Notes: generated by a model from the letters alone, not told the origin. A stretch of DNA of 64,000 bases from JALYNX01 sp963746905 (GCA_963746905.1 CAVVCY010000003.1:124001-188000); one strand, 5' to 3'. Positions 14,602 through 24,407 are shown, counted from the first letter of the stretch. Made by a program: numbers and translations.

Positions 14602-16968
14602 ATGGACACTGAACTGGGCAAGTTCTACATCGGAGCTGACCGAGAGACCGGCGAGCATTTGGCCTATGACAGCGCCGACCTGACGACCCACGGTGTGATC
14701 GTCGGAATGACCGGATCAGGGAAGACCGGGCTCGGGATCGGACTGATCGAAGAAGCACTCCTCAATGGGATCCCTTGCCTGATCATCGACCCCAAGGGCG
14801 ACATGGGCAACCTGCTGCTCGACTTCCCCGAGTTGCGCCCTGAGGACTTCCGGCCGTGGGTGGACGAAGCAGCGGTGGCCAAAGAAGGGGTCACCCCTGA
14901 GGAGAAGGCAGCTTCCACGGCCGAAGCCTGGAAAGCAGGGCTCACCAAGGCAGGGATCGGCTCGGAGCGCATGGTAAAGCTTCGCGATTCCACCGAGATG
15001 ACCATCTACACCCCGGGCTCCTCGGCAGGTGTCCCCCTCAACGTGCTCGGTTCCCTGGCGGCGCCCAACCTCGATTGGGAGACCGAATCCGAAGTGATTC
15101 GAGATGAGATCGAGGGTTTCGTCTCCTCGGTTCTAGCCCTGGCCGGCATCACGGCGGACCCGGTCTCCAGCCCGGAGCACATCCTGTTGGCGACGATCAT
15201 CGAGACCTCGTGGCGGGAGGGGAAGGACCTCGACCTCGCGACTCTCGTCGGACAGATCCCCAGGCCCCCGATGCGCACGCTCGGAGTTTTCGAGGTCGAC
15301 ACCTTCTTTCCCGAGAAGGACCGCATGGCTCTCGCGATGAAGCTCAATGGCTTGTTGGCCTCACCGTCGTTCGCTTCCTGGATCGAAGGCGAGCCCCTCG
15401 AGATGGAGAACTTGCTCGGCTCAAACGAGAAGACACCGGCCGCCATCATCTATCTGGCGCACCTCTCGGATGCCGAACGCCAGTTCCTGGTGACACTCCT
15501 CCTCTCGAAACTGGTGACCTGGTTCCGGGGCCTCGCCGGGACTTCTGACCTCCGAACACTGGTCTACATGGACGAGGTGTTCGGGTTCGCCCCACCCACA
15601 GCCGAGCCGCCATCCAAAAAGCCGATCCTGACCATCCTCAAGCAGGCAAGGGCCTTCGGGGTCGGGATGGTGCTCTCCACCCAGAACCCGGTCGATCTCG
15701 ACTACAAGGCGATGTCGAACGCCGGCACCTGGATGGTGGGGCGGCTGCAAACCGAGAACGACAAGAAACGCATCCTCGAGGCCCTCGACTCTGCCGCAGG
15801 TGGAGTCGATGTCTCTGGCTACGACAGGCTCATCTCAGGTCTCGAAAAGCGCCAGTTCCTGCTTCACACCACCAAGGGCTCAGGCCCGAGAGTTTTCGAC
15901 ACCAGGTGGGTCATGTCCTACCTCGCCGGGCCTCTGACCCGCGACCAGGTGTCCAGGTTGATGAGCGAACGCCGAGCACGGCCCGCAACCCAGCCAGCGG
16001 TGAGCCCAGAGAAGCCGGTGGCGCCCGGTTCGTTGGCGGGCGACGAGTCGGTCCCGGTGATGCCCGAGGTGGCTCCGGGAATCGCCGCCGTCTTCCTCGA
16101 TCCGGCGGCATCCTGGGCCGGGACGGTGGGGTCGGACGCCACCGGCGCCCACTATCAGCCGGTGGCCGCCACCACCATCCAACTGCTCTATGACGACACA
16201 ACGGCCGGAGTCAGCCACCAGGAGACGTATGAGGCCGTGATCCATCCTCTGGGTGGGATCGTCGGGCCGGACACTGTCCACGCCGTCGACCACGATCCAA
16301 GGGACTTCCTTGCCGCCTCGCCAACCGGCCTCGAGTTCGCCATCTCCGAAGCGCCGATCGGATCGAAGGGCTTCTGGACCGGGCTCGAGACCGACCTCAA
16401 GGGCTACCTCGTGGCCAACCAGAAGGTCAAGGTCTTCAAGAATGTCTCTCTGCGCATGTATTCCAGGGTCGGCGAGACCCAGGACGAGTTCATCGCCCGC
16501 GCCGAGGATGCCGCTGAGGGATCGGGCGACGTGGCGATGGCAAAGCTCAAGGACACCTACGCCGTCAGAATCGACCGGGTCCGCGCCTCCATCTCCAAGG
16601 CGGAGAACAGAGTGGCTGACCTCCAGGCAGACGCCACCTCACGTCAGAGCGACGAACTGCTCTCCGGAGCCGGGGATCTGCTCGGTGCCTTGCTCGGCGG
16701 GCGCAAGAGATCCAACCCGCTCGGTCAAGTGGCCCGTCGTCGCTCCGCGTCACAGAAAGCGCAGACACGGGCCGACAACGCAAGCGAAGCAGTGGCTGAC
16801 GAGCAACGGGAGCTAGCCGAGCTCGAAGACGAGTTGGCCGCCAAGATCAATGAGATCAGTGATCAATCCGGGGCGAAGGCCTCGCAGATCGAAACCGTGG
16901 AAATCCCACTCGAAAAGACAGACATCCGGGTGGTGGAGATGAAGCTGGTGTGGGTCCCGGTCCGCTGA
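14602..16968 (+). CDS. HerA-like / DUF853 P-loop ATPase
   Basis: 788 residues. The ATPase core has Walker A (VGMTGSGKTGLGIG, near residue 33), an IIDPKGDMGNLL strand typical of HerA/VirB4-like proteins, and a Walker B (LVYMDEVFGF). A Gln-Asn sensor region (STQNPVDLDYKAMSNAGTW) follows. The C-terminal third is different: a predicted coiled coil (SISKAENRVADLQADATS, then AVADEQRELAELEDELAAK). Members are proposed to be DNA or protein translocases; the substrate is not known. ATG 14602 sits eight bases after a TAGGTT box. Not in an evident operon. Confidence 0.8.
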   Translation: MDTELGKFYIGADRETGEHLAYDSADLTTHGVIVGMTGSGKTGLGIGLIEEALLNGIPCLIIDPKGDMGNLLLDFPELRPEDFRPWVDEAAVAKEGVTPEEKAASTAEAWKAGLTKAGIGSERMVKLRDSTEMTIYTPGSSAGVPLNVLGSLAAPNLDWETESEVIRDEIEGFVSSVLALAGITADPVSSPEHILLATIIETSWREGKDLDLATLVGQIPRPPMRTLGVFEVDTFFPEKDRMALAMKLNGLLASPSFASWIEGEPLEMENLLGSNEKTPAAIIYLAHLSDAERQFLVTLLLSKLVTWFRGLAGTSDLRTLVYMDEVFGFAPPTAEPPSKKPILTILKQARAFGVGMVLSTQNPVDLDYKAMSNAGTWMVGRLQTENDKKRILEALDSAAGGVDVSGYDRLISGLEKRQFLLHTTKGSGPRVFDTRWVMSYLAGPLTRDQVSRLMSERRARPATQPAVSPEKPVAPGSLAGDESVPVMPEVAPGIAAVFLDPAASWAGTVGSDATGAHYQPVAATTIQLLYDDTTAGVSHQETYEAVIHPLGGIVGPDTVHAVDHDPRDFLAASPTGLEFAISEAPIGSKGFWTGLETDLKGYLVANQKVKVFKNVSLRMYSRVGETQDEFIARAEDAAEGSGDVAMAKLKDTYAVRIDRVRASISKAENRVADLQADATSRQSDELLSGAGDLLGALLGGRKRSNPLGQVARRRSASQKAQTRADNASEAVADEQRELAELEDELAAKINEISDQSGAKASQIETVEIPLEKTDIRVVEMKLVWVPVR

Positions 16969-17042
16969 CCGTCACCGCTCCCTAATTGGGAGGCAGAGGC
17001 GTCATATTCGGACCTCACCGTCCCAATTACGACGAGAGGCGA

Positions 17043-18030
17043 TCAGACGAGGTCGGCTTCCCTGATCCCGAACGAGGGATGACGGAGACGGCACAGGGCC
17101 AGCTTCTCCAGCTGGCGGATCCGCTCCCGGGTGAGGTTGAACTCGTCGCCGATCTCCTCCAGCGTCCGGGGGACGCCGTCGTAGAAGCCATAGCGAAGGG
17201 CCAGGATCCGGCCTTCACGCTCGGGAAGCCGCTCGATGGAGATCCGGAGGGAGTTGGCGACATCCATCTCCTCGGTCATCTGCACCGGGTCAGCGGCGTC
17301 CTCATCCTCGATGAAATCACCGAGTTGGGCGCCATCCTCACCGATCGGCTGCTCCAGGGAGACAGTGTCGGCAACGCTCAAGGCGAGCTCGACCTTGTCT
17401 GCAGTGACGCCCGCTTCCTCTGCGATCTCTTCAGGCCGTGGGTCACGGCCCAACTCGGCCTTCAGCGAGGCCTGAGCCGCCCTGACCGCGGCGAGAGTGT
17501 CGTGAAGGTGAACCGGGATCCGAACCGTGCGCGACTTGTCGGCAATGGCGCGGGTGATGGCCTGACGGATCCACCAGGTGGCGTAGGTCGAGAACTTGAA
17601 GCCCTTGCGCCAGTCGAACTTCTCGACGGCGCGGATGAGGCCTGAGGTTGCCTTCCTGGATCAGGTCGAGAAAGTCGATCCCTGACGTGTTGGCATAGCG
17701 ACGGGCGTTGGCCACGACCAAACGGAGGTTGGCGGTGAGAAAGTCGTCCTTCGCCTGGGCACCACGACGGGAGAGGCGTCGGAGCTCCATCTCCTCGCGC
17801 TTGCCGCTGTACTCGCCCTTCTCAAGCCGCTCGGCAGCTTCTTCGCCCGCCTCGATCTTCTGAGCGAGCTCGACTTCCTGCTCGGCGGTGAGCAAGTCGT
17901 ACTCACCGATGGCGGTGAGGTACTGGGATACGAGGTCGGTGGTGAGTCGGCCGCGCTCGTCCGTCAGCTTCGAATGAAGCCGGGGGCGTGGCTTTTCAGT
18001 TTTCTCGATACGCGTTTCAGCAGCGGCCAT
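17043..18030 (-). CDS. principal-type sigma-70 factor (one frameshift)
   Basis: Combined length about 329 residues. Region 1.2 (VSQYLTAIGEYDLLTAEQEVEL), region 2 (RLVVANARRYANTSGIDFLDLIQEGN), then after a break region 3 (RDPRPEEIAEEAGVTADKVE) and region 4 (RILALRYGF, LEEIGDEFNLTRERIRQ) are all present. The break is one extra base at 17643: deleting it restores GNLGLIRAVEKFDWRKG. This size and domain set fit a group 1 or group 2 sigma factor of the SigA/HrdB/SigB kind; lack of a long acidic N-terminus favours group 2. Because the rest is perfectly conserved I treat the frameshift as a consensus error. Confidence 0.88.
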
Positions 18031-18249
18031 AAAGATCTAAGTCCTCCTGGGGGCCCGTTGGGCAGGGATGCGGTGATCCCCGGGCCGTCCAACTATGACA
18101 CAAGAAGGGCGTTTTGTGAACCCCCCTCTTTTCAACAATGTTTAGACGTGCTGGGGACAACGGAAGTTCCAACTTCGCAACACAAAGAAAAACGTGTCGC
18201 GCCCACGACACATTCCGAACTCCGGCCTGTTTACTGGACCGGCTCGGCC

Positions 18250-18759
18250 TCATTCTCGATCCCACTCCGAGCCAAAGAACATGCGAGGGTTGATCACGAA
18301 TCTCAGCCATCCCCGAGCCTCTCCAAGCCCTCCCCAGGTATCCGCAAGGAGGTCGATGGCAGCCACACCCGCGGTCCTCATCTCCACCCGACCCCCGGTG
18401 ATCTGCTCGGCCAGCATCGACCAAGTCGGCTCATGGCCGATCAACATGATTCGATCTTCGGTGGTGGCAATGCCCTCAGCCATGGCGAGCACCGTCCCCG
18501 GGCCGGTGCCATAGAGCTCGGGCTCGACGACGATCGGGCAATCCCACGACCCGGCGCGGGCCACCTCGACTGCCGTGGCGTGGGCTCGTGCGGCCGAGGA
18601 CGTGATCACCAGATCCGGGACCTCGTCCCAAGCTGTGAGGACTCTCCCCATGACCGTCGCGCTGCGATGGCCCCTGGGGGCGAGGGGGCGGTCGTGGTCG
18701 GAGCCGTAGGAGGCCTCCCAGTCGGACTTGGCATGGCGCATGAGGAGAACGGTCTTCAC
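18250..18759 (-). CDS. SixA-type histidine phosphatase
   Basis: 169-residue member of the histidine phosphatase superfamily. The catalytic LLMRHAKSDW motif is at the N-terminus and the second His is in LIGHEPTW. The small size and the GSDHDRPLAPRGHRSA segment match SixA, a phosphohistidine phosphatase. The substrate in actinobacteria is not established. It lies 219 bases from the sigma gene; that spacer presumably carries the sigma factor promoter. Confidence 0.82.
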   Translation of the reverse strand: MKTVLLMRHAKSDWEASYGSDHDRPLAPRGHRSATVMGRVLTAWDEVPDLVITSSAARAHATAVEVARAGSWDCPIVVEPELYGTGPGTVLAMAEGIATTEDRIMLIGHEPTWSMLAEQITGGRVEMRTAGVAAIDLLADTWGGLGEARGWLRFVINPRMFFGSEWDRE

Positions 18760-18815
18760 CGTGTCAGCCTACGAAATTGGGGCTGATGAGCGCCCCTCAC
18801 GCTTAGCCTCACCCG

Positions 18816-19451
18816 ATGCCCGAGCCCTCAACCCTGCTCGTCTTTCTCGGCGCCACCCTTTTGTTGCTGGTGATCCCCGGCCCCGCCGTTCTCTACATCG
18901 TCACCCGCAGCGTCACCCAAGGGCGGCGCGCCGGCCTGGTCTCGGTGCTCGGGATCCACCTCGGGAGCCTGGTCCATGTGGCGGCCGCGGTCGCCGGGCT
19001 CAGCGCCCTGATCGCGGCATCGGCTACCGCATTTGCAGTCGTCAAATTTGCCGGGGCCGGCTACCTGATCTATCTCGGGATCATGGCGTTTCGCTCTGCG
19101 GGCAAGCCCGAGGGCCTTGCCCCACCCGAGCCGATGTCGATGCACCGTATCTTCTGGCAGGGTGCCATCGTCAACATCCTCAACCCGAAAACGGCGTTGT
19201 TCTTCCTCGCCTTCGTGCCCCAGTTCGTGGACCCAGCGCTGGGGAACACGACTCTCCAACTGATTGTGCTCGGTGGGATCTTCATCGTCGCCGGGCTGAT
19301 CAGCGACGGCGCCTATGCGATGGTTGCCGGAGCCGCCGGAGCCCGCTTCCTCGACAGCGACGTCTGGCGCCGCGGGGAGGGATACGTCGCGGGAACGATC
19401 TACACCGGTCTGGGGCTGGCGGCGGCGTTTACCGGTGGCTCCAAGGGCTAG
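18816..19451 (+). CDS. LysE/RhtB family exporter
   Basis: 211-residue inner-membrane amino acid or metabolite exporter. The N-terminal signature VIPGPAVLYIVTRSVTQGRRAGLVS and the GAGYLIYLGIMAFRS loop are diagnostic, with about six membrane segments. Substrate specificity within the family cannot be read from sequence. ATG 18816 is six bases after a TAGCCT box (18804-18809), a leaderless pattern. Its 3' end overlaps the convergent redoxin gene by four bases. Confidence 0.87.
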   Translation: MPEPSTLLVFLGATLLLLVIPGPAVLYIVTRSVTQGRRAGLVSVLGIHLGSLVHVAAAVAGLSALIAASATAFAVVKFAGAGYLIYLGIMAFRSAGKPEGLAPPEPMSMHRIFWQGAIVNILNPKTALFFLAFVPQFVDPALGNTTLQLIVLGGIFIVAGLISDGAYAMVAGAAGARFLDSDVWRRGEGYVAGTIYTGLGLAAAFTGGSKG

Positions 19452-20101
19452 CCGGCGAGTCGGGCCGCCGTTGTGAAGATCCTGGGGTCGGGAAAGTCCT
19501 CGCAGTAGTTGTACGGGTAGGCGACCCGAATGACTCCGTCGACGCCAATGACAAACTCCCCGGCCTGCATCCAAGGGTCGTCGACCAACGGCCGGCCCAT
19601 GGCGCGTCGTTCGGCTTGGAAGTCGACACCGGTCTTTTCCGCGAGAAGGCAGAAGTGGTCCGGAGCGTCGTAGAGAACCTGCTCGGGCGACCAATGGCCG
19701 AGTCCGAATGCCTTGTGCGTCGAATAGTCGGCATCGGCAAGGATCGGAGCCGGGATCCCGTACTTCTCCTTGTAGACGGCGACCCGCTCCCGGTCGCCGG
19801 GTGCCACCACCACCACATCGAGACCGGCGTTGACGTAGTCGAGATAGTCCCTTTGAAGTTGGGTCGTCCGGTCCAACCCGCATCCGCAGCCGAGATGTCT
19901 CCACAGGATCACCAGGGCCGGTTGGTGCGCCCAGTGCGAACTCAAAGCGACAGGCGCGCCGTCCTCACCCACCAATGCCACGTCAGGAGCAAGGTCGCCA
20001 CGGCGGAGCGGGTTGCCGGGCAACGTCGGCCCATCGAGCCAGTGCTGCAACCAGCGTCTCTCCGCTGACTGATAGAGGTCTTCGAGGGCCGGATCTGGCA
20101 T
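19448..20101 (-). CDS. AhpC/TSA-like redoxin
   Basis: 217 residues with a thioredoxin-fold peroxiredoxin-like core: APDVALVGEDGAPVALSSHW, then LVILWRHLGCGCGLDR holding two candidate redox cysteines (CGC), and DADYSTHKAFGLG. Such proteins reduce peroxides or act as thiol oxidoreductases; the exact activity is unclear. ATG 20101 is eight bases from a TACGGT box (20115-20110). It diverges from the YyaL-like gene with only about 50 bases between the two starts. Confidence 0.75.
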   Translation of the reverse strand: MPDPALEDLYQSAERRWLQHWLDGPTLPGNPLRRGDLAPDVALVGEDGAPVALSSHWAHQPALVILWRHLGCGCGLDRTTQLQRDYLDYVNAGLDVVVVAPGDRERVAVYKEKYGIPAPILADADYSTHKAFGLGHWSPEQVLYDAPDHFCLLAEKTGVDFQAERRAMGRPLVDDPWMQAGEFVIGVDGVIRVAYPYNYCEDFPDPRIFTTAARLAG

Positions 20102-20150
20102 GGGTCGAAACCGTAGCCAACCAATCCGAGCGCCGGGGTACGGTCATCCC

Positions 20151-22121
20151 GTGGCCAACCGTCTCGCCAAGGCATCGTCGCCCTACCTGCTCCAACACCA
20201 GGACAATCCGGTCGATTGGCAGGAATGGGGCGCTGAAGCGTTTGCCGAGGCCCGTGAACGTGACGTGCCGGTTCTGCTCAGCGTCGGCTATTCGGCTTGC
20301 CACTGGTGCCATGTGATGGCACACGAGTCATTCGAGGACCCGGAAATCGCAGAAGTCATGAATCGGCTCTTCGTCAATGTGAAAGTCGACCGCGAAGAGC
20401 GACCCGATGTGGACGCGATCTACATGGAGGCCGTCCAGGCGATGACCGGGCGGGGCGGCTGGCCGATGACCGTTTGGATGACCCCCGACGGCCAGCCCTT
20501 CTACACCGGCACCTATTTTCCCAACAGCGATCGGCACGGCATGCCCTCTTTCGCCAAGGTGATGACTGCGGTCTCCGACGCCTGGGTCAATCGCCGTGCC
20601 GATGTTCTCGAACAGTCGGCCCGGTTGACCGAGGCGATCAACCGGGACCTCCCCCCTGGTGACGGCCTGCCACAGCAAGAGGAGGTTCAAGCGGCATACG
20701 AGACCATCGCGTCCATTTTCGACCCGATCAACGGCGGGTTCGGGGAGGCTCCGAAGTTCCCCCAGCAGCCGATCCTCGAGTTTCTGCTCCGGGTCCGGGA
20801 AGAGCCATGGGCCGAACGGGCCGACGCCATGCTCCGGACAACCCTCCACGAGATGGCAGCCGGGGGGATCCACGACCAGCTCGCAGGTGGTTTCGCCCGC
20901 TACTCGGTCGACAATCAATGGCTGGTCCCCCATTTCGAGAAGATGCTCTATGACAACGCCCAGTTAGCCCGCATCTACCTCTGGGCCGGCAAGGAATTGG
21001 GGGACAACGCTCTGCTCGATGTAGCCCGCTCGACGCTGGATTATCTGCTCGCGGACCTCCGCCACCCCAATGGCGGGTTCTTCTCGGCGGAGGATGCCGA
21101 CAGCGAGGGGGTGGAAGGCAAGTTCTATGTGTGGACCGTCGATGAGTTGGCGTCCGTGCTTGGGGACGACGACGCCGCCGAGGCTGCCCAATACTTCGGG
21201 GCTACCCCACACGGGAATTTCGAAGGCTCCAACATCCTCTATCGGCCCACCACCGACCCCTGGACCGACCGCCTCGAGTCGATCAGGGGGCGCCTCCTTG
21301 CGGCCCGTAGCGAGCGGGTCCGCCCCGGCCTCGACGACAAAGTGGTCACCTCGTGGAACGGCCTGGCGCTCCGGGCATTGGCCGAGGCAGGCGCGGCCCT
21401 CCACGACCCTGGCTATTTGGAGGCCGCCCAGGCAAATGCCCGCTTCCTCTTGGGCCATTTGGTCGTCGACGGGAGGCTCATGCGGTCCTGGCGGGAAGGT
21501 CAGACCCGAGTCCAAGGCTTCCTCGAAGACCATGCTTCGCTTTCTCTCGGCCTGTTCGCCCTCTATGCGGCTACCGGGAGCTACGAGTGGTACGCCGCGG
21601 CTGAGCGGCTCACCAGACAGATTCCCATCCATTTCGCCGATCCATCAGGCGGGTTCTACGACAACGTCGAAGACGACAGCTTGATCAAGCGACCCAAAAG
21701 CCTGGCCGACAATCCGTTGCCCTCCGGGAACGCGATGGCGGCCGAAGCATTGGCCATCCTGGCGGGTTACACCGGCGAGGCAGAACTCCGAGAGCTGGCG
21801 ATCGATGCCCTCGCCGCGGCCGGCGCCCTGATCGAGCGCTATCCGACAATGGTCGGGCATCATCTCGCGGTTCTCCACAGCTTGCCCATATCCCGTGAGT
21901 TGGCGATCGTCGGCGTCATGCCCGGCCCTCTGACCGATGTGTTTTGGGAGCGATTCCGCCCTCATGTAGTACTCGCCACCGCTTCGGAGGCAGACGAGCG
22001 GGTGCCGCTTCTGAAGGGGCGGGGAAAACCGGATTCGAACCTCGCCTATGTGTGTGAGAACCATGTGTGCAATCTGCCCACGTCCGACCCCGAAGTGGCG
22101 CGGGCTCAGCTTTCAGCCTGA
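20151..22121 (+). CDS. YyaL/SPATA20-like thioredoxin-domain protein
   Basis: About 656 residues. The N-terminal DUF255 thioredoxin-like domain carries the sequence SVGYSACHWCHVMAHESFED with a CxxC motif, preceded by SPYLLQHQDNPVDW, typical of the family. The C-terminal two-thirds resemble an (alpha/alpha)6 glycosidase-like barrel (HFEKMLYDNAQLARIYLWA, FFSAEDADSEG). The family is widely conserved, but its biochemical role is not known. I choose GTG 20151: it follows a TACGGT box by six bases and gives the family N-terminus MANRLAKASSPYLL. The 3' end overlaps the MBL gene convergently. Confidence 0.88.
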   Translation: MANRLAKASSPYLLQHQDNPVDWQEWGAEAFAEARERDVPVLLSVGYSACHWCHVMAHESFEDPEIAEVMNRLFVNVKVDREERPDVDAIYMEAVQAMTGRGGWPMTVWMTPDGQPFYTGTYFPNSDRHGMPSFAKVMTAVSDAWVNRRADVLEQSARLTEAINRDLPPGDGLPQQEEVQAAYETIASIFDPINGGFGEAPKFPQQPILEFLLRVREEPWAERADAMLRTTLHEMAAGGIHDQLAGGFARYSVDNQWLVPHFEKMLYDNAQLARIYLWAGKELGDNALLDVARSTLDYLLADLRHPNGGFFSAEDADSEGVEGKFYVWTVDELASVLGDDDAAEAAQYFGATPHGNFEGSNILYRPTTDPWTDRLESIRGRLLAARSERVRPGLDDKVVTSWNGLALRALAEAGAALHDPGYLEAAQANARFLLGHLVVDGRLMRSWREGQTRVQGFLEDHASLSLGLFALYAATGSYEWYAAAERLTRQIPIHFADPSGGFYDNVEDDSLIKRPKSLADNPLPSGNAMAAEALAILAGYTGEAELRELAIDALAAAGALIERYPTMVGHHLAVLHSLPISRELAIVGVMPGPLTDVFWERFRPHVVLATASEADERVPLLKGRGKPDSNLAYVCENHVCNLPTSDPEVARAQLSA

Positions 22122-22922
22122 GCTACCGACTTCGATTGCCCGATTGAGGGCGGCCAGCATTACTTCGGCCGGATAAGGCCCGCTTTGTGCCATCTCTTCG
22201 ACCGGGTGCTTGTCGACCAGGCACCAGTTCGCGGCACGGGCAACCTCTTTCAGCTCCTCTAGCTGGGTCCCCGCGTCAGCGGGTGTCATGACTTCACCGT
22301 GACCGGGAACTATCAGTCCGTCGAGTGATGACATGGCGGCACCAAGCGTGTCTGGCCAGGACAGGGGATAGCTGTCACCGAAGTTCGGGGGAGCACCGTT
22401 CTCGAGCATGTCACCAAAGAAGGTCACTCCGCAGTCCGGCAGTCTGATCACGATGTCGGCGTCGGTGTGAGCCAACCCGTGATAGGTCAGTTCCACAGTT
22501 CGCCCACCGAGATCGATCGTCGCTGAGTCCTCGAAAACCGACCCGGGGGCGACAATCACCACCTCTTCGACGTCGTTTGCCATCGCGGTGTTCCCCTCCT
22601 CCCGAAACCAGCCTGCCACCTCCCCGACCATCTCAGCGCCCAGGTCGATGAGCGCCTCCCGACACAGACGGTGGCCCCAGATCTCGGTGCCAGGAAACCG
22701 CGAGTTGCCGAAGGCATGGTCCCAGTGCCAGTGAGTATTGACCAGCCATCCGACGGGCAGCTTGGTGAATCCCTCGATCTCGCGGATCAACTCGTCGGCC
22801 TCGCGATGCGAGGCCCTAGTGTCGATGACCAGCACTGCTGCCTCACCGAACACCAGGCCGACGTTCAGGTCGAGAGATTCGAAGCGTCTCCGGAAGACAC
22901 CGTCAGCCAGTTCATCGAACAC
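22113..22922 (-). CDS. metallo-beta-lactamase fold hydrolase
   Basis: About 269 residues. The metal site is intact: NTHWHWDHAFGN (HxHxDH), later LAHTDADIVI, GDMLENG and VPGHGE. Members hydrolyse thioesters, lactones or other small substrates. The open frame extends back over soxR, but that part is unlike the family; GTG 22922 gives a normal N-terminus (VFDELADGVFRRRF). It is divergent from soxR and the shared spacer holds a perfect SoxR-type dyad, so redox control is likely. The substrate is unknown. Confidence 0.82.
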   Translation of the reverse strand: MFDELADGVFRRRFESLDLNVGLVFGEAAVLVIDTRASHREADELIREIEGFTKLPVGWLVNTHWHWDHAFGNSRFPGTEIWGHRLCREALIDLGAEMVGEVAGWFREEGNTAMANDVEEVVIVAPGSVFEDSATIDLGGRTVELTYHGLAHTDADIVIRLPDCGVTFFGDMLENGAPPNFGDSYPLSWPDTLGAAMSSLDGLIVPGHGEVMTPADAGTQLEELKEVARAANWCLVDKHPVEEMAQSGPYPAEVMLAALNRAIEVGSSG

Positions 22923-22968
22923 CAGGACGAGGCTAAACCGGGTAGCAGCGCGTGAGCCTGTCGAACCA

Positions 22969-22988
22969 ACTTCAAGCTCACTTGAAGT
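22969..22988. promoter_or_regulatory. SoxR operator (perfect dyad)
   Basis: ACTTCAAGCTCACTTGAAGT: two 8-base arms in perfect inverted repeat around four bases, matching the layout of known SoxR boxes (CCTCAAGTTAACTTGAGG in enterobacteria). It lies between soxR and the divergent MBL gene. On the minus strand it follows TTGACT (22991-22986), as at the ABC exporter promoter, though the -10 there is weak. Confidence 0.75.
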
Positions 22989-23007
22989 CAAGCGGTAAGC
23001 TGCAAAG

Positions 23008-23466
23008 ATGGAGTGGCTTACGATCGGCGAATTGGCAGAGCGGGCGGGAGTCGCCACCTCGGCCCTTCGCTTCTACGAGGATCGAGGCCTGATTGCGTCC
23101 GAGCGGACTTCCGGCAATCAACGGCGCTACCCGAGAGCGACCTTGCGCCGGGTGTCGTTGATCCGGGCGGCCCAGGAAATAGGGCTATCACTGGGAGAGG
23201 TGGCTTCGGCCCTGGAGACACTTCCGGACCAAGGCACCCCGACGAAGCGGGACTGGGAGCGTCTCTCCCGATCATGGCGAGCGCGGCTCGACAATCAGAT
23301 CGCCGAGCTGGAGGCGTTGCGTGACGAGTTGACCGACTGCATCGGGTGCGGTTGTCTCTCCCTCAAGTCCTGCGCCATCTTCAACCCGTCTGACACCATC
23401 TCGAAGAAGGGATCCGGTCCTCGCTATCTCCTCGGAGACGAACGACCGCCTATACCGGTTGACTGA
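23008..23466 (+). CDS. soxR: SoxR, [2Fe-2S] redox-sensing MerR-family activator
   Basis: 152 residues. The MerR-type winged helix begins LTIGELAERAGVATSALRFYEDRGLI; a coiled-coil dimerisation helix follows. The SoxR cluster ligands are complete: Cys111, Cys114, Cys116 and Cys122 in CIGCGCLSLKSC, the same spacing as the E. coli protein. In actinobacteria SoxR responds to redox-active metabolites rather than mainly to superoxide and controls a few genes, often including an ABC exporter. ATG 23008 follows TAAGCT (22996-23001) by six bases. The gene end overlaps ctaA convergently. Confidence 0.93.
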   Translation: MEWLTIGELAERAGVATSALRFYEDRGLIASERTSGNQRRYPRATLRRVSLIRAAQEIGLSLGEVASALETLPDQGTPTKRDWERLSRSWRARLDNQIAELEALRDELTDCIGCGCLSLKSCAIFNPSDTISKKGSGPRYLLGDERPPIPVD

Positions 23467-24343
23467 CTTCGGCCGGCACTTGGAGTGCTTGCGCCGAGAC
23501 GAGGATGTAAGTGATCCACAGAGCGTCCGCCAGCAGCAGATGGACCAGCTGCATCCAAACCGGGACCCCGAGAACGATGTTCAACGACCCGGTGATGATC
23601 ATGGCGCCCACCAGGACCGGCAGTGCCTTTCCCGCCCCAGATCTGGGGCCGTCGGCGCGCCCGGAGGCCCACCACCCAATCGACGCCGCAAGGATCGCCA
23701 GGAAAGGGTGAACCATTCTCAGATCAGTCAGGAAATGGGCCTCGCCCGATTCGCCGAGGCCGATCGCATCCTTGGGAAACAGTGTGTCGGCGAGCGCGGT
23801 GACCGCCCCGGTGGCGGCCAACAGGATGATGGCGATCCCCCCGGCAACCACCCATCGCCACACGTCCGGGTGGGTTTTGGGCTCCAGACGTCTCCCGCCA
23901 GACAGCCAGAAAGCGGTGAGCGTCAACGCGGCGAGAAGGAACAAGGTGTTGACGAGATGGAGTGGGACGGCAAACACCCTCGCCACCGAAGTGTCATCGG
24001 CTACCCACTCTGCGAGAACGATCATGGCTCCGATCAGCGCCTCTCCGACGATGGCGATCACCGCCAGCAGCGCCCCCCGTCGCGAGGGCTGCCCCGCAGG
24101 AACCTGACGCCACACGAGCACTGCCAGAGTGACGACGAGCACCAGGGCGATCCCGCTAGCAGAGCGGTGCGCAAACTCGATCCGTGTCGCCCCCTCCAAC
24201 GGGGGGAGCACCTCGCCCTGACAGACCGGCCACGAGCGCCCGCATCCCGCCCCTGATCCGGTGGAGCGGACCAGTGCCCCCATCAGGATCACCACCACAT
24301 TGAAACCGAGGGTGAACCAGGCGAAGCGAGCTAGTCGGGTCAC
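23450..24343 (-). CDS. ctaA: heme A synthase (COX15/CtaA)
   Basis: 297-residue integral membrane protein converting heme O to heme A for aa3-type cytochrome oxidase. Eight or so membrane helices; conserved His residues appear in FAHRSASG, LHLVNTLFLLA, MVHPFLAI and LVHLLLADALW. A Cys pair in the first periplasmic loop (GCGRSWPVC) is as in the family. GTG 24343 is seven bases from a TAACCT box (24356-24351), a leaderless pattern. It implies the organism respires with an aa3-type oxidase. Confidence 0.92.
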   Translation of the reverse strand: MTRLARFAWFTLGFNVVVILMGALVRSTGSGAGCGRSWPVCQGEVLPPLEGATRIEFAHRSASGIALVLVVTLAVLVWRQVPAGQPSRRGALLAVIAIVGEALIGAMIVLAEWVADDTSVARVFAVPLHLVNTLFLLAALTLTAFWLSGGRRLEPKTHPDVWRWVVAGGIAIILLAATGAVTALADTLFPKDAIGLGESGEAHFLTDLRMVHPFLAILAASIGWWASGRADGPRSGAGKALPVLVGAMIITGSLNIVLGVPVWMQLVHLLLADALWITYILVSAQALQVPAEVSQPV

Positions 24344-24407
24344 GTGGCCAAGGTTAGGAGCGAGGCGCGATTCGCCTCCAACCGGGCAGGCCTAGCCTCC
24401 AGCGGCC

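Noticed and set aside
22923..23057. Upstream start of the MBL hydrolase overlapping soxR
   Set aside because: The extra 45 residues have no similarity to the family and would cover the SoxR operator and the soxR start; GTG 22922 is preferred.
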